Shown piece after piece: positions 33,761 to 45,336 of a stretch of 64,000 bases of DNA (the stretch's first letter is position 1; each line of letters starts with the position of its first letter). A model generated the notes under the pieces. The model had not been told where the DNA came from and did no database searches. It saw only the letters and a list, made by a program, of their open reading frames with translations. The translations under genes were made by a program, and so were the position numbers. Source of the stretch: Adiantum capillus-veneris (taxonomy: Eukaryota > Streptophyta > Polypodiopsida > Polypodiales > Pteridaceae); the NCBI GenBank assembly GCA_014529385.2, contig CM043947.1:127658891-127722890 (forward strand), in the 5' to 3' direction.

Positions 33761-34274
33761 TGTTTACTAAGCCGATGTCAATTAACAGAAGCTGATAAAG
33801 GCCCGAGCCTGCCTTATGGATGCACATCAAAGATCAATATGAAGAAGCAGTTAAGATTGAAGTTACACACTTTTCACATTTTTTTCAAAATGGCCATGTA
33901 TTGTCATTTCTCGAGTTATTTAGCCATTGTGATGATTGTAACGTGTTACGAGATCAATAAGAGTTCCAAGATGTAAAGAATAGGTCAGTTAGTGTATCTA
34001 GGTTGCAGATACAATAAGTTGTGGAGCCTTAAGGCCTTGGGCGCCCGGACATTACACATTTTAGACCTTGGCTAAGGTATAAAAACCAACTTTGTAAAGG
34101 TTTGAATGAGTTTTGGATAAGAAATACATAGTGTGAGCTAACGGCACTCACTTCTCTACTTCTCATGCTTCCTACTCCCTTGTCGATTGTCACATTGCAG
34201 TGTCGTCTGTTGCGTTGCAACCACATGGAAGAGCTCTACGCATTGACGTAAACATACCATGGTAAACAGTAGCT
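33761..34274 (+). repeat. LTR between elements A and B
   Basis: Starts TGTTTACTAAGCCGATG after the PPT. U3 is similar to the LTR at 41194 up to the TATA box (TATAAAAA at 34078-34085; TATATAAGG at 41502-41510 in B). The right end is placed by weak similarity to the PBS-bearing LTR end at 23820, with TGGCGTCGTCGAGACC at 34277 as a degenerate PBS. The downstream part differs strongly from the B LTR. Confidence 0.55.
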
Positions 34275-35600
34275 TATGGCGTCGTCGAGACCCGCACCCT
34301 AATTTCATCTTATGTAGAAATTTAAGCCAAGAATTCACAAAGTAAGCATAGGCAGGGTATTGGGGCATCATTGCTAACCATTTAGATGCATTCGGGGTCA
34401 AAAACGACTAGGTCAAAAACTCACTGTTGTTAATAATCGCGATTTTTGCACTTCATCAAAAGTGAGGTTTGAGACCATAAGCATGTGTGCTTAGGTCTTA
34501 TGTACTTGTCCTAGAAGTTTCGTAACATTCGGATGTCGTTTGATGTTGTAATGGTCATGTTTTGTTTGCCGATTAGTGACTAGCTTTTGGTGACTTCGGT
34601 CATTTGAGTGTAGCTTGTGTTAGATGCGAGTTGTCTATTATTTTTCAAGAGATTGACACCCTCTTGTAGCTTGTATGCACTAGTCGAGTCAGCTTCGTCC
34701 CATGGATTGACAATTATGTTCGTGGTCCTCGCTATGTCTGCAATAAGATAGGAGTGAGGTTAGAAACCCAAAACCTTCCAAAAATTCACAGAAAATTTCC
34801 TTAAACATCAAAACCTTTCCAAAAAAAAAGTAAAAATCACAAAAATACAAAAAAATTTAGAAAATTCAAAATTTCACCAAAAAGATAAAAATAAAAGTAA
34901 AAAGAGAGGAGTCAAAAAAGGAAAAAAGGGCAAAAAAAAAAACAAAAAGCAAAGTCGCGAGAATCACACACCGCAAAAGCGCGCGTAGAACAGCCGAAAA
35001 AATCCAAAAAGAGACCAACTCAAAGCTGTGAGCAGTAAAAGAAATTTCAAAAATTGTTGGACACGAGTGAAAGCAAAACTGCAAATACTGTGAAATCAAA
35101 GTTGCATCAAAAGTTGACCAACTAAGATACATTCACACAAAATTGAATTCGAAATTGAATTTTGTGTAAAATCAAGCCATTAGGGTAGTTTCAAGCGTGG
35201 AAGGGGCTGAAAATAGTTGATTTTGGGTGACAATTAGCAAAAGCAAGTTGCAAAACTTGTGAAAGTTTCAAATTTGGAACTAGAATCAGGGAAAATCCTT
35301 AAGAACTACGACTGATTTTTTTGGCCAAGGATATCATTGTTCAAGCCAATATTCGAAATAATTACCGCGATTCAGTCAAGGAGCTAGAATTGATCATACC
35401 AACAAAAAATTGGCTAGTGCAAGTTATTGCACTGCAAATTGAACTCTCAGTTGAACGAATAGAGACACAAATCACGTTGGATTGCAGATTAGACTATTCA
35501 CAGCCCATATTTTCATCATTTTAAAGACTGCAATCAATTCTGACACTTTTGAGCTAGAGTTAATCAACTCTTCTGAGTCTAAGAGGGGTCTAAGAGCAGT
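34275..35600 (+). other. Leader of element B
   Basis: Non-coding. The first 500 bp have no match in A; from about 34780 an A-rich stretch with many AAAAATC units aligns with A from about 27590. The minus-strand ORF 34866-35132 is this low-complexity sequence read backwards and is not a gene. Confidence 0.5.
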
Positions 35601-35639
35601 CAACTACAAAAGTGCTTTGGTTTAAGCAGTCTTATCAAA

Positions 35640-36700
35640 CCCAAGCAGGAGAAATTTTGCTAAGCAACGTCAAAATCTGTTAGGAGGCACTTTTTACAGA
35701 ACCAACCGACATGGACTCAAATTAGGCTGAGAGTTCAAGTACAATAGAGCAAGCCAGTAGTAGTAGCAACATAGATACAAGTGCAATAGAGAATATTTTA
35801 CAACTATATGGTTGAAATGGATATAAAGTCTTATATACAGATTTAGAAGGCCAAAGATATCTTATGAGTAGCAAAAGCATCATAGGAGCCATGATCTTAT
35901 TGATCAGAGTAAAGCAAGATTCAGAGAACTCCCAGATGTTCACAGACTTTAGTGGAGCCGGGTATTGCAAGCTCAAAGATGAAGTGCAGATAGAAGTTCA
36001 GAAAGTCAACCCAAGTGTTTATTAAGAAATTTGCACAAGCCAGCAAAACATATAGTTGGTCCATATGCAATCAGGGTCATTGTACATGGATTACAGTGAT
36101 CAGATCTATAATCGAGAACTAGAAATGAAAGATCCAACAGATCAACCAATAGAAGCTAGTCTAATTGGAGAACCAAGCCAAAGACGGTACAAAGGTCAAG
36201 ATGGACTAGTCTATAGCTTGGTGCTTAGTGTTTTGAAAGAAGATGCCGATAACTTGGCAAGCACAAAAACAGAAGCTCCTCTTTGCAAGAGCTTGACATG
36301 ACAGAGCTAGTTGAAATACCATCAGTCATGGCGTATTGCATGAAAAGGTGAAAATTTTTCTAAAGATTTTCCAAGAAATCCAGATAGTAGGGGCACATCA
36401 ACTGCCAAGCAAGGCACACAACAAATTGGAAATAGGAATCTTGATGTAAGTGCATCTAACTCTTCACTTTTAATGCAATCAGATGATTCTACATTACCAT
36501 TAGAAGCACCGGTCAAAGCATTGCAAGTTCAAAATTAGCATAAAGGTGCACAGGTACTTTAAAAACTTAAAATTCATTCTTTGAACACAAACTCCTGCGT
36601 GAATTTGGTCAAGGTGTCCAAATATCACCGAATGTTGAAAAGATTCTTAGGTTTGCAAATGATTCTGCATCCACTGCCACAAGTATGCAATCATTCATGA
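35640..36700 (+). pseudogene. Gag-like region of element B
   Basis: Counterpart of 28431-29590. The best open part is 36056-36301 (MQSGSLYMDY, IEASLIGEPSQRRYKGQDG, SLVLSVLKEDADNLAS). The zinc-knuckle-like cluster of A is degraded here (about 36330-36375). Multiple stops. Confidence 0.45.
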
Positions 36701-36869
36701 GTCTAAGGGACCCATGAAAGAGAATGCTGTTATCATTATATGGCACCTATATTTCATATGCACACTATGTAGACCAAAAAGGGCAACTGTACAAAAAGGA
36801 TCAACCAGTGTTTGAATGGCCCACATCCCAGCTCATAGAAGTATGTTTAGAGAGGATGTTTCATTTCAA

Positions 36870-37730
36870 AGGATAGAAACTATTATAGACCATCCTCTCT
36901 ACACCTGAAGGATATTACCCAAGTGAACCCAGAAACCTGTTCAGAGCCAAACTCTCCTCCATCAAAAATCAAGCTTCGATGTTGTGACCAAATGAGCATA
37001 TTCTTTGACCAAAACAATTGTAGATATAGACGAGAGTCTAAGATCTATGATGCATTGCGTCCTGAAACTACAAAAGCTTATATCATAGGAGACCCATGGG
37101 ATAGACAATATTAGGTAGAAGATAATGCTATCTACAGCTTGACTTGGGGAATAATTTATCATATTTCACAGAGATACATAGGAAACTATATAAATGGTTT
37201 ACAGATGTCAAACATCAACAATGCTATCCAAAGTGTCCTTCACAATCCCAAAAGGTGAGACTAAACCAGAGCCAAACAGTTTTGAACTCTCATAATGAAG
37301 CAAGCTATAGTGATCATCCTAGGAAGGGGGGGCTGCAAATTCATCAAAATCAGCTCTAGTACTAGGAACCACAATGTCAATTAGAAGCCCTAGAGCCTCT
37401 AGCCAACAGACCCCTTCAAAGCAGAAACCATTAAAAGATTGTATGGTTGTTGAAAGTTTCAAATTGACCCAAATTCCATCAGAGTCTACAGATAAATGAC
37501 TCTATGAAGATCATTAGGGACAAAAGTTTTAGTTGATCTCCACAAGTCAAAGTCAAAAGCCAACAAATCCAATAGTGTTCAAACAGTTATATGTGACCAA
37601 GCTCACATATGCATATCGTGATGCACAGGGTAACAAATATTAGCAAGATCATGACCTTGTACAAACCCATACGGATGGCCTAATTGAAGTCAAAGACTAT
37701 TTGAAGATGATGCAAAGCCTCAAGATTCCA
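36870..37730 (+). pseudogene. Uncharacterised central region of element B
   Basis: Open segments 36923-37114 and 37144-37359 carry the same CSEPNSP and RYRRESKIYDAL motifs as A, then about 320 bp specific to B, then VKDYLKMMQSLK-type sequence near 37690. Domain identity unknown. Confidence 0.35.
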
Positions 37731-37913
37731 GAATAGGTGACAAAAAAGTCAAAGTCAATAGAAGCTAAAGCTACACAAATTTCACCACGAAAATCTCCTC
37801 CAAAGAGACAGATTTTGCCAGAAAGTACAGTGGATCTTCTAAGATCAAAGGTTACTCAGATGCAGGCAAATAATGCTCATCAATTGCAAACAAAAAGTGC
37901 AATATTATAGACA

Positions 37914-38597
37914 ATGGACTCAACATCGATTGAAGCAGGTGGTCAAAGCAAAGTAAATGCAAATAAAGCTCAACCAAAGGACACCTCCACAACAAAAGCA
38001 CTCATTACAGAAAAAGATCCTGAGACAATCAAGTGCAACATTGTTGGTGAGAATGAAGAAAAACTCTCAAGTGAAGTAAAGATAGATTTTCAACTAGACA
38101 AGAACCTCATGTCTTTTTGCACTTGGAAAAGATGTGGCTGACCACAGTTGAAAGATGCTCTTGACTTTGTGAGCATATCAAGAAACAAGCGAGCAGAATG
38201 CTGGGAAATCATCTCCACGGTCATTCAAATAGGTTCATAGATCATCACATCCCAATTCCATGTGATCATGATAAAAGGTATACTAGATAACATTATATTG
38301 GGAATGCCAATGGACCAAAAGATGTTAAAGACACGGTGTTCAAACATGACGGAGTCATCAAAGAAAACAAAGAATGAAGACCAAGACAGGTCACCCGTGA
38401 ACGACAACACAAAGTCCTCAAGCACAGTTAAAATGGAGAGTAATATCAAAGTAGATCTTATTGAAGATGATTCATCTCCATTGAATAGAACTTCAGAAGA
38501 GCTAGAAGCAGATCAGGCAACAACAAGTGTAGATCAAACAGAGCAAAAGATACCATCAAAGCTAGAAGTAAATAAGTTCAAAATTGCAGACTCCTAA
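37914..38597 (+). pseudogene. Hydrophilic region before the retropepsin-like domain of B
   Basis: Two open segments (37914-38141, 38262-38597) rich in Lys, Glu, Asp, Ser and Thr, with counterparts in A at 30430-31075. A short MSFCTWKRCG segment is conserved (MSFYTWEKCG in A). Possibly a linker between Gag-like and protease-like parts. Confidence 0.35.
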
Positions 38598-38739
38598 GAA
38601 GAAATAGGAAGTCCAAAGATCCAGACATTGGCAACTAAATCAGCTGATGAAAGTTAGATTGGAAAACAGAGTCTCAAACCACCCTCCATAAAGACACAGC
38701 TAGATCAAGATGAGACCATGGCAAATGCAGGACAGAGAT

Positions 38740-39104
38740 CTTCAATAGAAACAACGATCAGAATAGCTATAGTCCTCAGTAATACAATTGGAGCAAGTTT
38801 AATCAGACGCAATGCTCTATTGGATAAAGAAGCAAAGTGAAATATGGTTGCAGAAAACATTCAATGCATTCTAGAGATTACTCTAGACAAGCCAGGTAAC
38901 AGAGAAATCATCGGTAAGGCTACAGGACAAGAAGAGATGGTTGCTATGCTTAGCATCCAACAACATGAAGATCAAATAAAGTTTCAAGTAAATCCTTCAA
39001 AAGACGTGCATGCAGATGTCATCCTTGGACATCAATGGCTAGACCAACGCAAGGCCTACAAAGAAGATAAAATGCTAATAGTCTCTTTTCTAAGAGGTAG
39101 CTAG
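38740..39104 (+). pseudogene. Retropepsin-like region of element B
   Basis: RRNALLDKEAK.NMVAENIQ near 38805-38860 takes the place of the ALLDTGA loop. The distal motif is well kept as HADVILGHQWLDQRKAY near 39010-39060 (ILGxxW plus following residues). A TGA follows the Lys codon. The single active-site copy shows that the duplication in A is derived. Confidence 0.55.
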
Positions 39105-40141
39105 CAACATTTACAGGTACCGTTAATGTTAGATTCAGAGTTGCAGAAGTCACAAGAATCAAAGACAAATATTGCAGACAAAGGTAAAGCTAAAGTGGAA
39201 CTTCCATCGACTAGCAAAGAAGCTGTGACAGCATATGCCTCTACATAAAAGAACTCTCATGAATCATATTCTTCAAGCAAGTCAGGCTTTCAAAACTTCA
39301 AGTCAATTGCTGACCCAACTGATACCTCTAGGGAGACACCCAAAAAAGTAAAGATATTTCATCCGAAGTACTCAAGAAAGCCAAAAATAGTCAAGCAGGT
39401 GTTTGTTCCGAGCAGTTTAGTCAAAGTCAATGATCCAGTTTGGATTAAAGACAGGAAATCAACACAGAAAGACAAACAAATGGGATGGATAGCATCACAA
39501 TAGAGATTAAAAGAACAGGAGTACTATAGAGGTAACAGACAGATATGCGTACCAAAACTGCAAGTTAGAGCATATGAAGTGAAACTAAGTCCCTCCCAAG
39601 AAAGGAGGCCCACAAGGTATCAACCTCGACAAAATCCTAGGATACCTAAACAACACGTATACAACATAACTAAATTGAAAGATGCTAAAGTTTACCACAA
39701 CTCTCAAGAGAGTAAAGAACAAAGACATATCTCAAATAATCTTCCTCTTGGACAACAATTCTACACAGGTTATAAAAAGATTTGGCTACCAGTCAACCAC
39801 AAGCCAATGCAACTACACTAGACCTACATGAAGATCTCAAGAACTCGACAAGACCTAGAGCGAAGCAAAGTCAACAAAGGAGACACAAAGGTCATCAAGA
39901 GATTTGGATTCCTAAGTCTTCCAATGGTTCTAGTCAAAAGCCAAATGCATACAACCAACAAAGGCCTACAGCAATATCAAAGACTTCTTACAACAGGTCC
40001 AATTGGAGTCTTCACAGTCAAATAGATAATGGAGTCTTCACAGTCAAAGAAGGACAACCCAACCAACACGAATACAGATTCAAAGATGATAAAACAAGTA
40101 TGGCAAAAGAAACCTTCAATGACAACCTGGTCCTTCACTAA
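39105..40141 (+). pseudogene. 3' module of element B (YYxGNxQ...VPK type)
   Basis: After a basic Ser-rich stretch comes KVNDPVWIKDRKS, then KEQEYYRGNRQICVPK near 39505-39555, RAYEVKLSPSQERRPTRYQPRQ (39570-39635) and QFYTGYKKIWLPV near 39755-39795. The motif closely resembles AQGYYKGNIQIWVPK of gypsy element 1, and both lie just upstream of a PPT. Unknown function. Confidence 0.45.
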
Positions 40142-41193
40142 TCCTCTTTTTGAGGATTCAAGTTTACTTTTATGTGAAAAAATGTTTGTAGTAAGCACAA
40201 GAATGTAAAAATTCAAGTTGCCAATGTGCAAAAAACACTCTTTGGCATAGTCAGAGTTGGCGGGCTGCTGAGCCATAAAATGAGCAAATTATTAGTCTCA
40301 AAGCTTCAAGTTGTAATAAACTTTGTGCTAAGAGTCGTAGTTATTAGGCTTACGCTCAAGCTAGAAGAGTTTGAGCATATTTAAGTCGTGACACGCTCAT
40401 GCTAGATGAGATGAGCATAAGAATCAAAGTCTATTAACTTAATCATGGTGGAGTGTCGTAGAGTCTAACACTCATGCACAATGCACAATAAGATGAGAGC
40501 ACATATCCTTAACAACAAAAACCATTCTTAAATGGGTGCCAGCTTGCAAAGCCATGTCAAATGATTTTATAGCTACACCATCTTTTTGAAGAACCCCTCA
40601 AAATATTTCTTGCACAACATATTGTTTCCCATGCATTTCTATGTATGCATATCGGATGTCCCATCATTGGACATATGCATTAGACACTCTTTTTTGCTTC
40701 CACCTATGCACCTTGAGTGGACTGCAATAGGAAAACGTGTTCCATCATGCTACCCTCTCATATTTTCTGCCTTTTTAATTCCATATCTATTAGCAAATAA
40801 TTCCTTGAGTACTTTATTAATGTTTTCCATGCCAATAAGTACTCCAATAATGCGCATATCCTAAAGGAACTTTTTTCCCACTGGTTTTTTTCTATTGGTC
40901 ATCCAGGTATTAGACCCTAATTTAGAACCTCATCATTCTACTTCTCTTGTACATACTTTTCATAAATAAACAACAACCATCATTGTGCTATTACAATGAA
41001 CAAATGCAACATCATCTCTCACATTAGACATATTTGGACCAATCAAGATGTTGCAGCAAATTGAACCTCATCAACAAATTCAACGACCAATGAAGATGAT
41101 CAGCCCATCAACAACCAATCAAAAATCTTCCACGGCCTCCACAGACACTTTTCAATGGTGCCCGAGGACGGCACTAAAATCAAAAGGAGGGAA
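40142..41193 (+). other. 3' untranslated part and PPT of element B
   Basis: Colinear with 32790-33760. Ends with CGAGGACGG (41163-41171) and the purine tract AAAAGGAGGGAA (41182-41193). No gene seen. Confidence 0.6.
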
Positions 41194-42108
41194 TGTTAAC
41201 TAAGTTGACGTCTGTTAACAAAAGCTGCTAAAGGCCCGCACCTTACAGATGCACATCAAAGATCAACATGAAGAAGTAGTAAAGATTAGAGTTACACATT
41301 TTTCACATTTTTCCAAAATGGTCATATATTGTAAATTCTTGATCTATTTCAAGCCATTGTAATATTTGTAATGTCCTACGGGCTCAATGGGAGTTCCAAG
41401 CTGTAAAAAACAGGTCAGTGACTGGGCCTAGGTTGCAGATTTAGTAAGTGGTGGACCCTTAAAGGCCTTGGGCGTCTGGACATTGCATATTTTACCCTAG
41501 GTATATAAGGCAGTGTGTATAAGAAATTAGGGTCATTTCTTGAGAGCACTCTTTGGTGAGAGCTCATGAGGTGTGTGGCTATGGAGTCCTTGAGATTCTC
41601 CTTGCTCATGTGACTTGATTAACACTAATCAATGCTTTATTTTCTTTCACTATGCCTTTCTCATACTTCTTGTGATTGCCTATGATGCTTTGATTTGCTA
41701 GATCTTAACTAATTAGTGGTTAATCCGGCTTTAATCTTGTGTGATTTCCATATTTTGCTTGTGTGTGCATGCAGGTTTGATTGGAGTGTAGTGCTTGATA
41801 GATCTATGTGTGTGTGTGCTTGTGATTAGTGTGTTGCATGATAGGATTAGTGTTGTGTGCTTCTTGAAATTGTTAGTGTGTGTGATTGGGTTTATTGGAG
41901 GTGAAGGGAAGTGGATATGGAGACTGCCCATCATTGTGTCTTAGCTCCTCCATAGGCCAAGAAGCTCACCTCATAGAGTCACCATTCGTGCTGCCATGAT
42001 TAGCTCACTAGTCGTGTGAGTGTTTCCATGCCCTAGCCGGGTAGTGCATCTCTTCGGATTGATAATTTTGTTGGTCATTGGAGATATGCTACGATGGTAC
42101 CCCCAACA
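41194..42108 (+). repeat. 3' LTR of element B (915 bp)
   Basis: Starts TGTTAACTAAGTTGACG after the PPT and ends ...GTACCCCCAACA, giving TGTT...AACA ends. TATA box TATATAAGG at 41502-41510. The last 150 bp match the PBS-flanked LTR end at 23691-23820, which supports the right boundary and ties the A and B LTRs to one family. Confidence 0.65.
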
Positions 42109-42304
42109 AATTTCATTTGTCCACACGTCTTTCCTGATATCTCTATTTTCTTTGTGGTTTTTGGTTGGGAAAATTGTAAAAGACATCTTGTTGATCCATG
42201 AGTTCAATGTCCTCATCAGAGCTGCTAGAGCGCTCATCCTCCATGTCGTTCTCTAAAGGTTTGTCTTGAAAGTCTTGGAATAGTTCCTCATTGTTCCTGC
42301 TAAG

Positions 42305-42642
42305 TGTAGGAATTAAGTTATGGTGGATGGGTGTTAGTAGCATTCATAGATAATTAACACAATGTTATTAATCACAAGATTAATCAAAAGGTGGACTCAA
42401 TATGGATGCTCAAGTAAAATGACAATGCATTATATTCATACATAATGAATAATGTACATCAAGCTTTTATAGATAAAAGCTAGACTACTAAAGAATATAG
42501 ATCATGGACTTTCTTAAATGCAGTCTTTGTAGACTCCATTTAATGGGGTCTTCATGGGTCATGGATGCATGCATGCATGTATACCTCATACATTATGTGT
42601 CATAGGAAAGAGATGGTTCCCACGAGGAAATTTACCCTAACA
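42305..42642 (-). repeat. 3' LTR of the gag-only copia derivative
   Basis: On the minus strand it starts TGTTAGGGTAAA and ends ...TTCCTACA. A TATAAAAGC box lies at plus 42463-42471. It contains a GCATGCATGCATG run. Confidence 0.85.
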
Positions 42643-42906
42643 AGCTCCTCCTTAAATCTAATCATGGTACTCTTTAGTAATTCATCTAGGGTCATTGTGA
42701 TTCATTGATTCATCATGGCTAGTTCTCTATGGATTCATTAGCTCATGGTTCACAAGGTGATCACTTCTCTTTCCCTAGGATCAAAACTAGAGTACATCAT
42801 CATAATCAAGATAGTGCTCAATGTAATGACATGATCCAGAAGTCATAGAAGTGGAAGGTTTATTGGGATAGTTGTGGTCATCGTCTTCCTCTTTCATAAG
42901 ATGAAC

Positions 42907-43690
42907 TCATCCTTTGCCTTTGTCTCTTGGATTGGAGATTCTCTCCCGTGTTCTTTGATCTTCATCTTGGTATTTCTTGAAGCATCTGAAAGGTGGATGC
43001 CATGTTTTCTTAGAAATAATGCATGGGTTGAGCATGTAGCAGTTTTTTGTAGCATGATTTCTTCTCCCACACTTCTTGCACTTGCTCCATGGAACCACTG
43101 ATGCTCCTCCAGTGTCCTTCTTTGGGACTTTCTTGTTTTCATGGTCTTGAAGTGAATTGATGGTGTCTTCTAAGCTTGGTATCGGATCCTTCTCCATGAG
43201 GACTGTCACTATTTGATCGAAGGTACTATCGGGCGTGGCTTTGAGAAGAATAGCTACTTTATCCTCATCCTCAATAGGGCATTGTATATAAGTGAATTGA
43301 GTTAAAATGATTTACATTCTATTGACCAAAGAGGCTACATCCTCTCCTGGCTCCATTGTGAGTGAATAAAGTTGCATTTTAAGTGCTATTTTGGATCTTT
43401 TAGCTTTTGATCCAAAAATGTTGTTCTAGCGTTGGCCAAGCTGCTTGAGAAGTTTTGCATTCATCAAGATAGTGAATGTAGTTATCATCAAGAGAGGTGA
43501 GAAGAATTCCATATGCTTGTTCATCTCTCTCTTCATACCTAGCAGTGGATGCCCTAATTTCTACCCTTTCATTTTCTCCTAAGGGTTTAACTATCCCCCA
43601 CAAATTCTTCTTCATTAGATATCCTTTTACTTTGGCTTTCCAAGTGTGAAAACCTTGGCCATCAAATTTCACTAAGGATTCTTTGCCCAT
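42907..43690 (-). pseudogene. Copia Gag with zinc knuckle
   Basis: ATG at 43690 on the minus strand. VKFDGQGFHTWKAKVKGYL is the typical start of plant copia Gag (UBN2/DUF4219-like), followed by a LTSLDD...Y.LDECKTSQAAWPTLEQHF segment. In another frame, a CX2CX4HX4C knuckle (CKKCGRRNHATKNC) lies near 43040-43085. A frameshift at about 43400 and short stops separate the two halves. No protease, integrase or RT follows. Confidence 0.8.
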
Positions 43691-44982
43691 AATGAAAATT
43701 GGGAGGTCTTACCAAGGATTATTTCTCTTGGCAGTGTCTAACCCATCACAAGAATAGAGCACAAATATTAGCACACACAAAAATTGAAGTGATAAATTCT
43801 CCCGCTTGAACTAGGAGTATAGAGGCACATGTAGAGGGCCGAATGTACTCGCAAGGCTTTGGCCAATTAGCATGTTGAAGCTTGTGTGCCCGAATGATTT
43901 ACAAATTCCTTTCAGAGCCGAGGTGTTGAGCTTCAATTTTAAATGGAGGCAAGAGTTGCACGTTTGATGGAAGAGCGAAACTTAATTAACAGAAGCTAAT
44001 ATTTGTAGCCGGTATTATTTTTGGTCATGGAAGTGGGGACGTACTCTTTGTACATGGGTTAAGTGAAAAAAAAAGAGAAAAAGAAACTGATAATAATACC
44101 AAAATATCGTGCTGCTATTGCAACTAGCAAAAATGGCTTGTGATGGCGAAGGCTGCAGAGATGGCTCGGGATGGTGAAGAGCGCATGAAAGGACTAGAAG
44201 CAATGAAAGGCAATACCTTGGGATTATGGTAGGAGATGCCACAACAACAAGGGGTTGATCTTCTACAATAATCCAAGAGCAGCCGAATTGAATTGATAGG
44301 CTTTGGCTTCTCTCGTGTCACTTGGTTTGTAGTTGGATGTTGGGCTGGCAGGGCACTGTGAGTCAGGTGACAAGCTGAGCAGGCTGAAATGGTGTGATGA
44401 GCAAGATCATGCTATCATGGCATGTAGAGTAGCTGTGGTGTCCACAAGCTAGTAGCCAAGGCTCGAAACTGTCAAGAGATGATAGTGGTGCATGAGATGA
44501 AAGCACGCTGCTATAGGTACAGTGAGAGTGGGCTGGGAAGCATTCTACAAGATTGATGCTATGGAAAATTTTGCCTATAGGAAATGCTCTTGCATGGATT
44601 GAGTGTGCCAATTGAAGCTCACTCTAGAGGAGATATGGGCTGCCTTGCCTGGCAAGGGTCAAGATTGTAGAATAAATGCATCACCATTGGGCTGAGGATG
44701 AATGCACCACGAGGGCTGTTGTGTAGCCTCAATTGATAAGGGCTCGACTTTGACTTTGTCCTTTTGCTAAGGATGGTTGCCCACCATTCAAGGAGTTTGT
44801 GTCCCTCTGGAATTTGAAAATCTAGGAAATAAGAAAATTACCACCTAATTCAAGATGGTGGTGCATAGCAATTACATTTATGACCAAGTGATGAGAGATT
44901 GGACAGGATCACCCTATGTAGCACAAAAAAACCAAAGATGCCTAGGATTGATAATGCTAAGAAATAACATTATCCATCTTGT
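43691..44982 (-). other. Long leader of the copia derivative, possibly acquired DNA
   Basis: About 1.3 kb between PBS and Gag start. Minus-strand frames at 44015-44321 and 44363-44611 are short and unrecognised, rich in His, Ser and Pro. No copia motif. Confidence 0.35.
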
Positions 44983-44997
44983 TTCTTTGATACTAGT
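44983..44997 (-). promoter_or_regulatory. Degenerate primer-binding site of the copia derivative
   Basis: The minus strand reads CTAGTATCAAAGAAA directly inside the 5' LTR, resembling the initiator-Met PBS TGGTATCAGAGC with changes at the first bases and one internal base. Confidence 0.5.
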
Positions 44998-45336
44998 TGT
45001 AGGGATTAGGTTAGGGTGGATGGGTGTTAGTAGCATTCATAGATAATTAGCACAATGTTATTAATCACAAGATTAATTAAAAGGTGGACTCAATATGGAT
45101 GCTCAAGTAAAATGACAATGCATTAGATTCATATATAATAAATAATGTACATCAAGATTTTATAGATAAAAGCTAGACTGTTGAAGGATATAAATCATGG
45201 ACTTTCTTAAATGCAGTCTTTGTAGACTTCATTTAATGGGGTCTTCATGGGTCATGGATGCATGCATGCATGTATGCCTCATACAATTATGTGTCATAGG
45301 AAAGAGATGGTTCCCATGAGGAGGTTTACCCTAACA
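44998..45336 (-). repeat. 5' LTR of the gag-only copia derivative
   Basis: Same termini as the left copy (TGTTAGGGTAAA ... ATCCCTACA on the minus strand). About 18 differences from the left LTR were counted by eye over 338 bp, implying a moderately old insertion. Confidence 0.85.

Larger units (their letters stand above)
23691..34274 (+). mobile_element. RT-less LTR element A
   Basis: Partial 5' LTR and PBS at 23691-23840, degenerate Gag-like sequence, retropepsin-like region, YYxGN...VPK module, PPT and 3' LTR (33761-34274). No RT, RNase H or integrase motifs occur in any frame between 27.5 and 33.7 kb, so it is a non-autonomous element. Element B (34275-42108) is homologous over almost the whole coding-like part. 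A carries about 3.3 kb of leader absent from B, a 101-bp tandem duplication, and lacks about 320 bp present in B. Ends are inferred. Confidence 0.6.
34275..42108 (+). mobile_element. RT-less LTR element B, in tandem with A
   Basis: Shares the LTR at 33761-34274 with A and ends in its own LTR at 41194-42108. The internal region, from about 34780 to 41193, is colinear with 27590-33760 of A: Gag-like, central region, retropepsin-like, YYxGN module, 3' UTR, PPT. No RT or integrase. Many stops. The layout LTR-internal-LTR-internal-LTR is that of tandem retroelements made by unequal recombination between LTRs. Confidence 0.55.
42305..45336 (-). mobile_element. Gag-only Ty1/copia derivative with two LTRs
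   Basis: LTRs at 42305-42642 and 44998-45336 are about 95% identical by eye. Flanks are CTAAG (42300-42304) and CTAGG (45337-45341), a 5-bp target duplication with one change. The internal 2.36 kb encodes only Gag on the minus strand, so it needs proteins in trans. A PPT (AAGGAGGAGC on the minus strand) adjoins the left LTR and a degenerate Met-type PBS adjoins the right LTR, fixing the orientation. The leader before Gag is about 1.3 kb, far longer than usual for copia. Confidence 0.85.

Noticed and set aside
28431-41193. Elements A and B as an integrated pararetrovirus
   Set aside because: No movement protein, RT or RNase H motifs; PPT and TG...CA LTRs indicate LTR retroelements.
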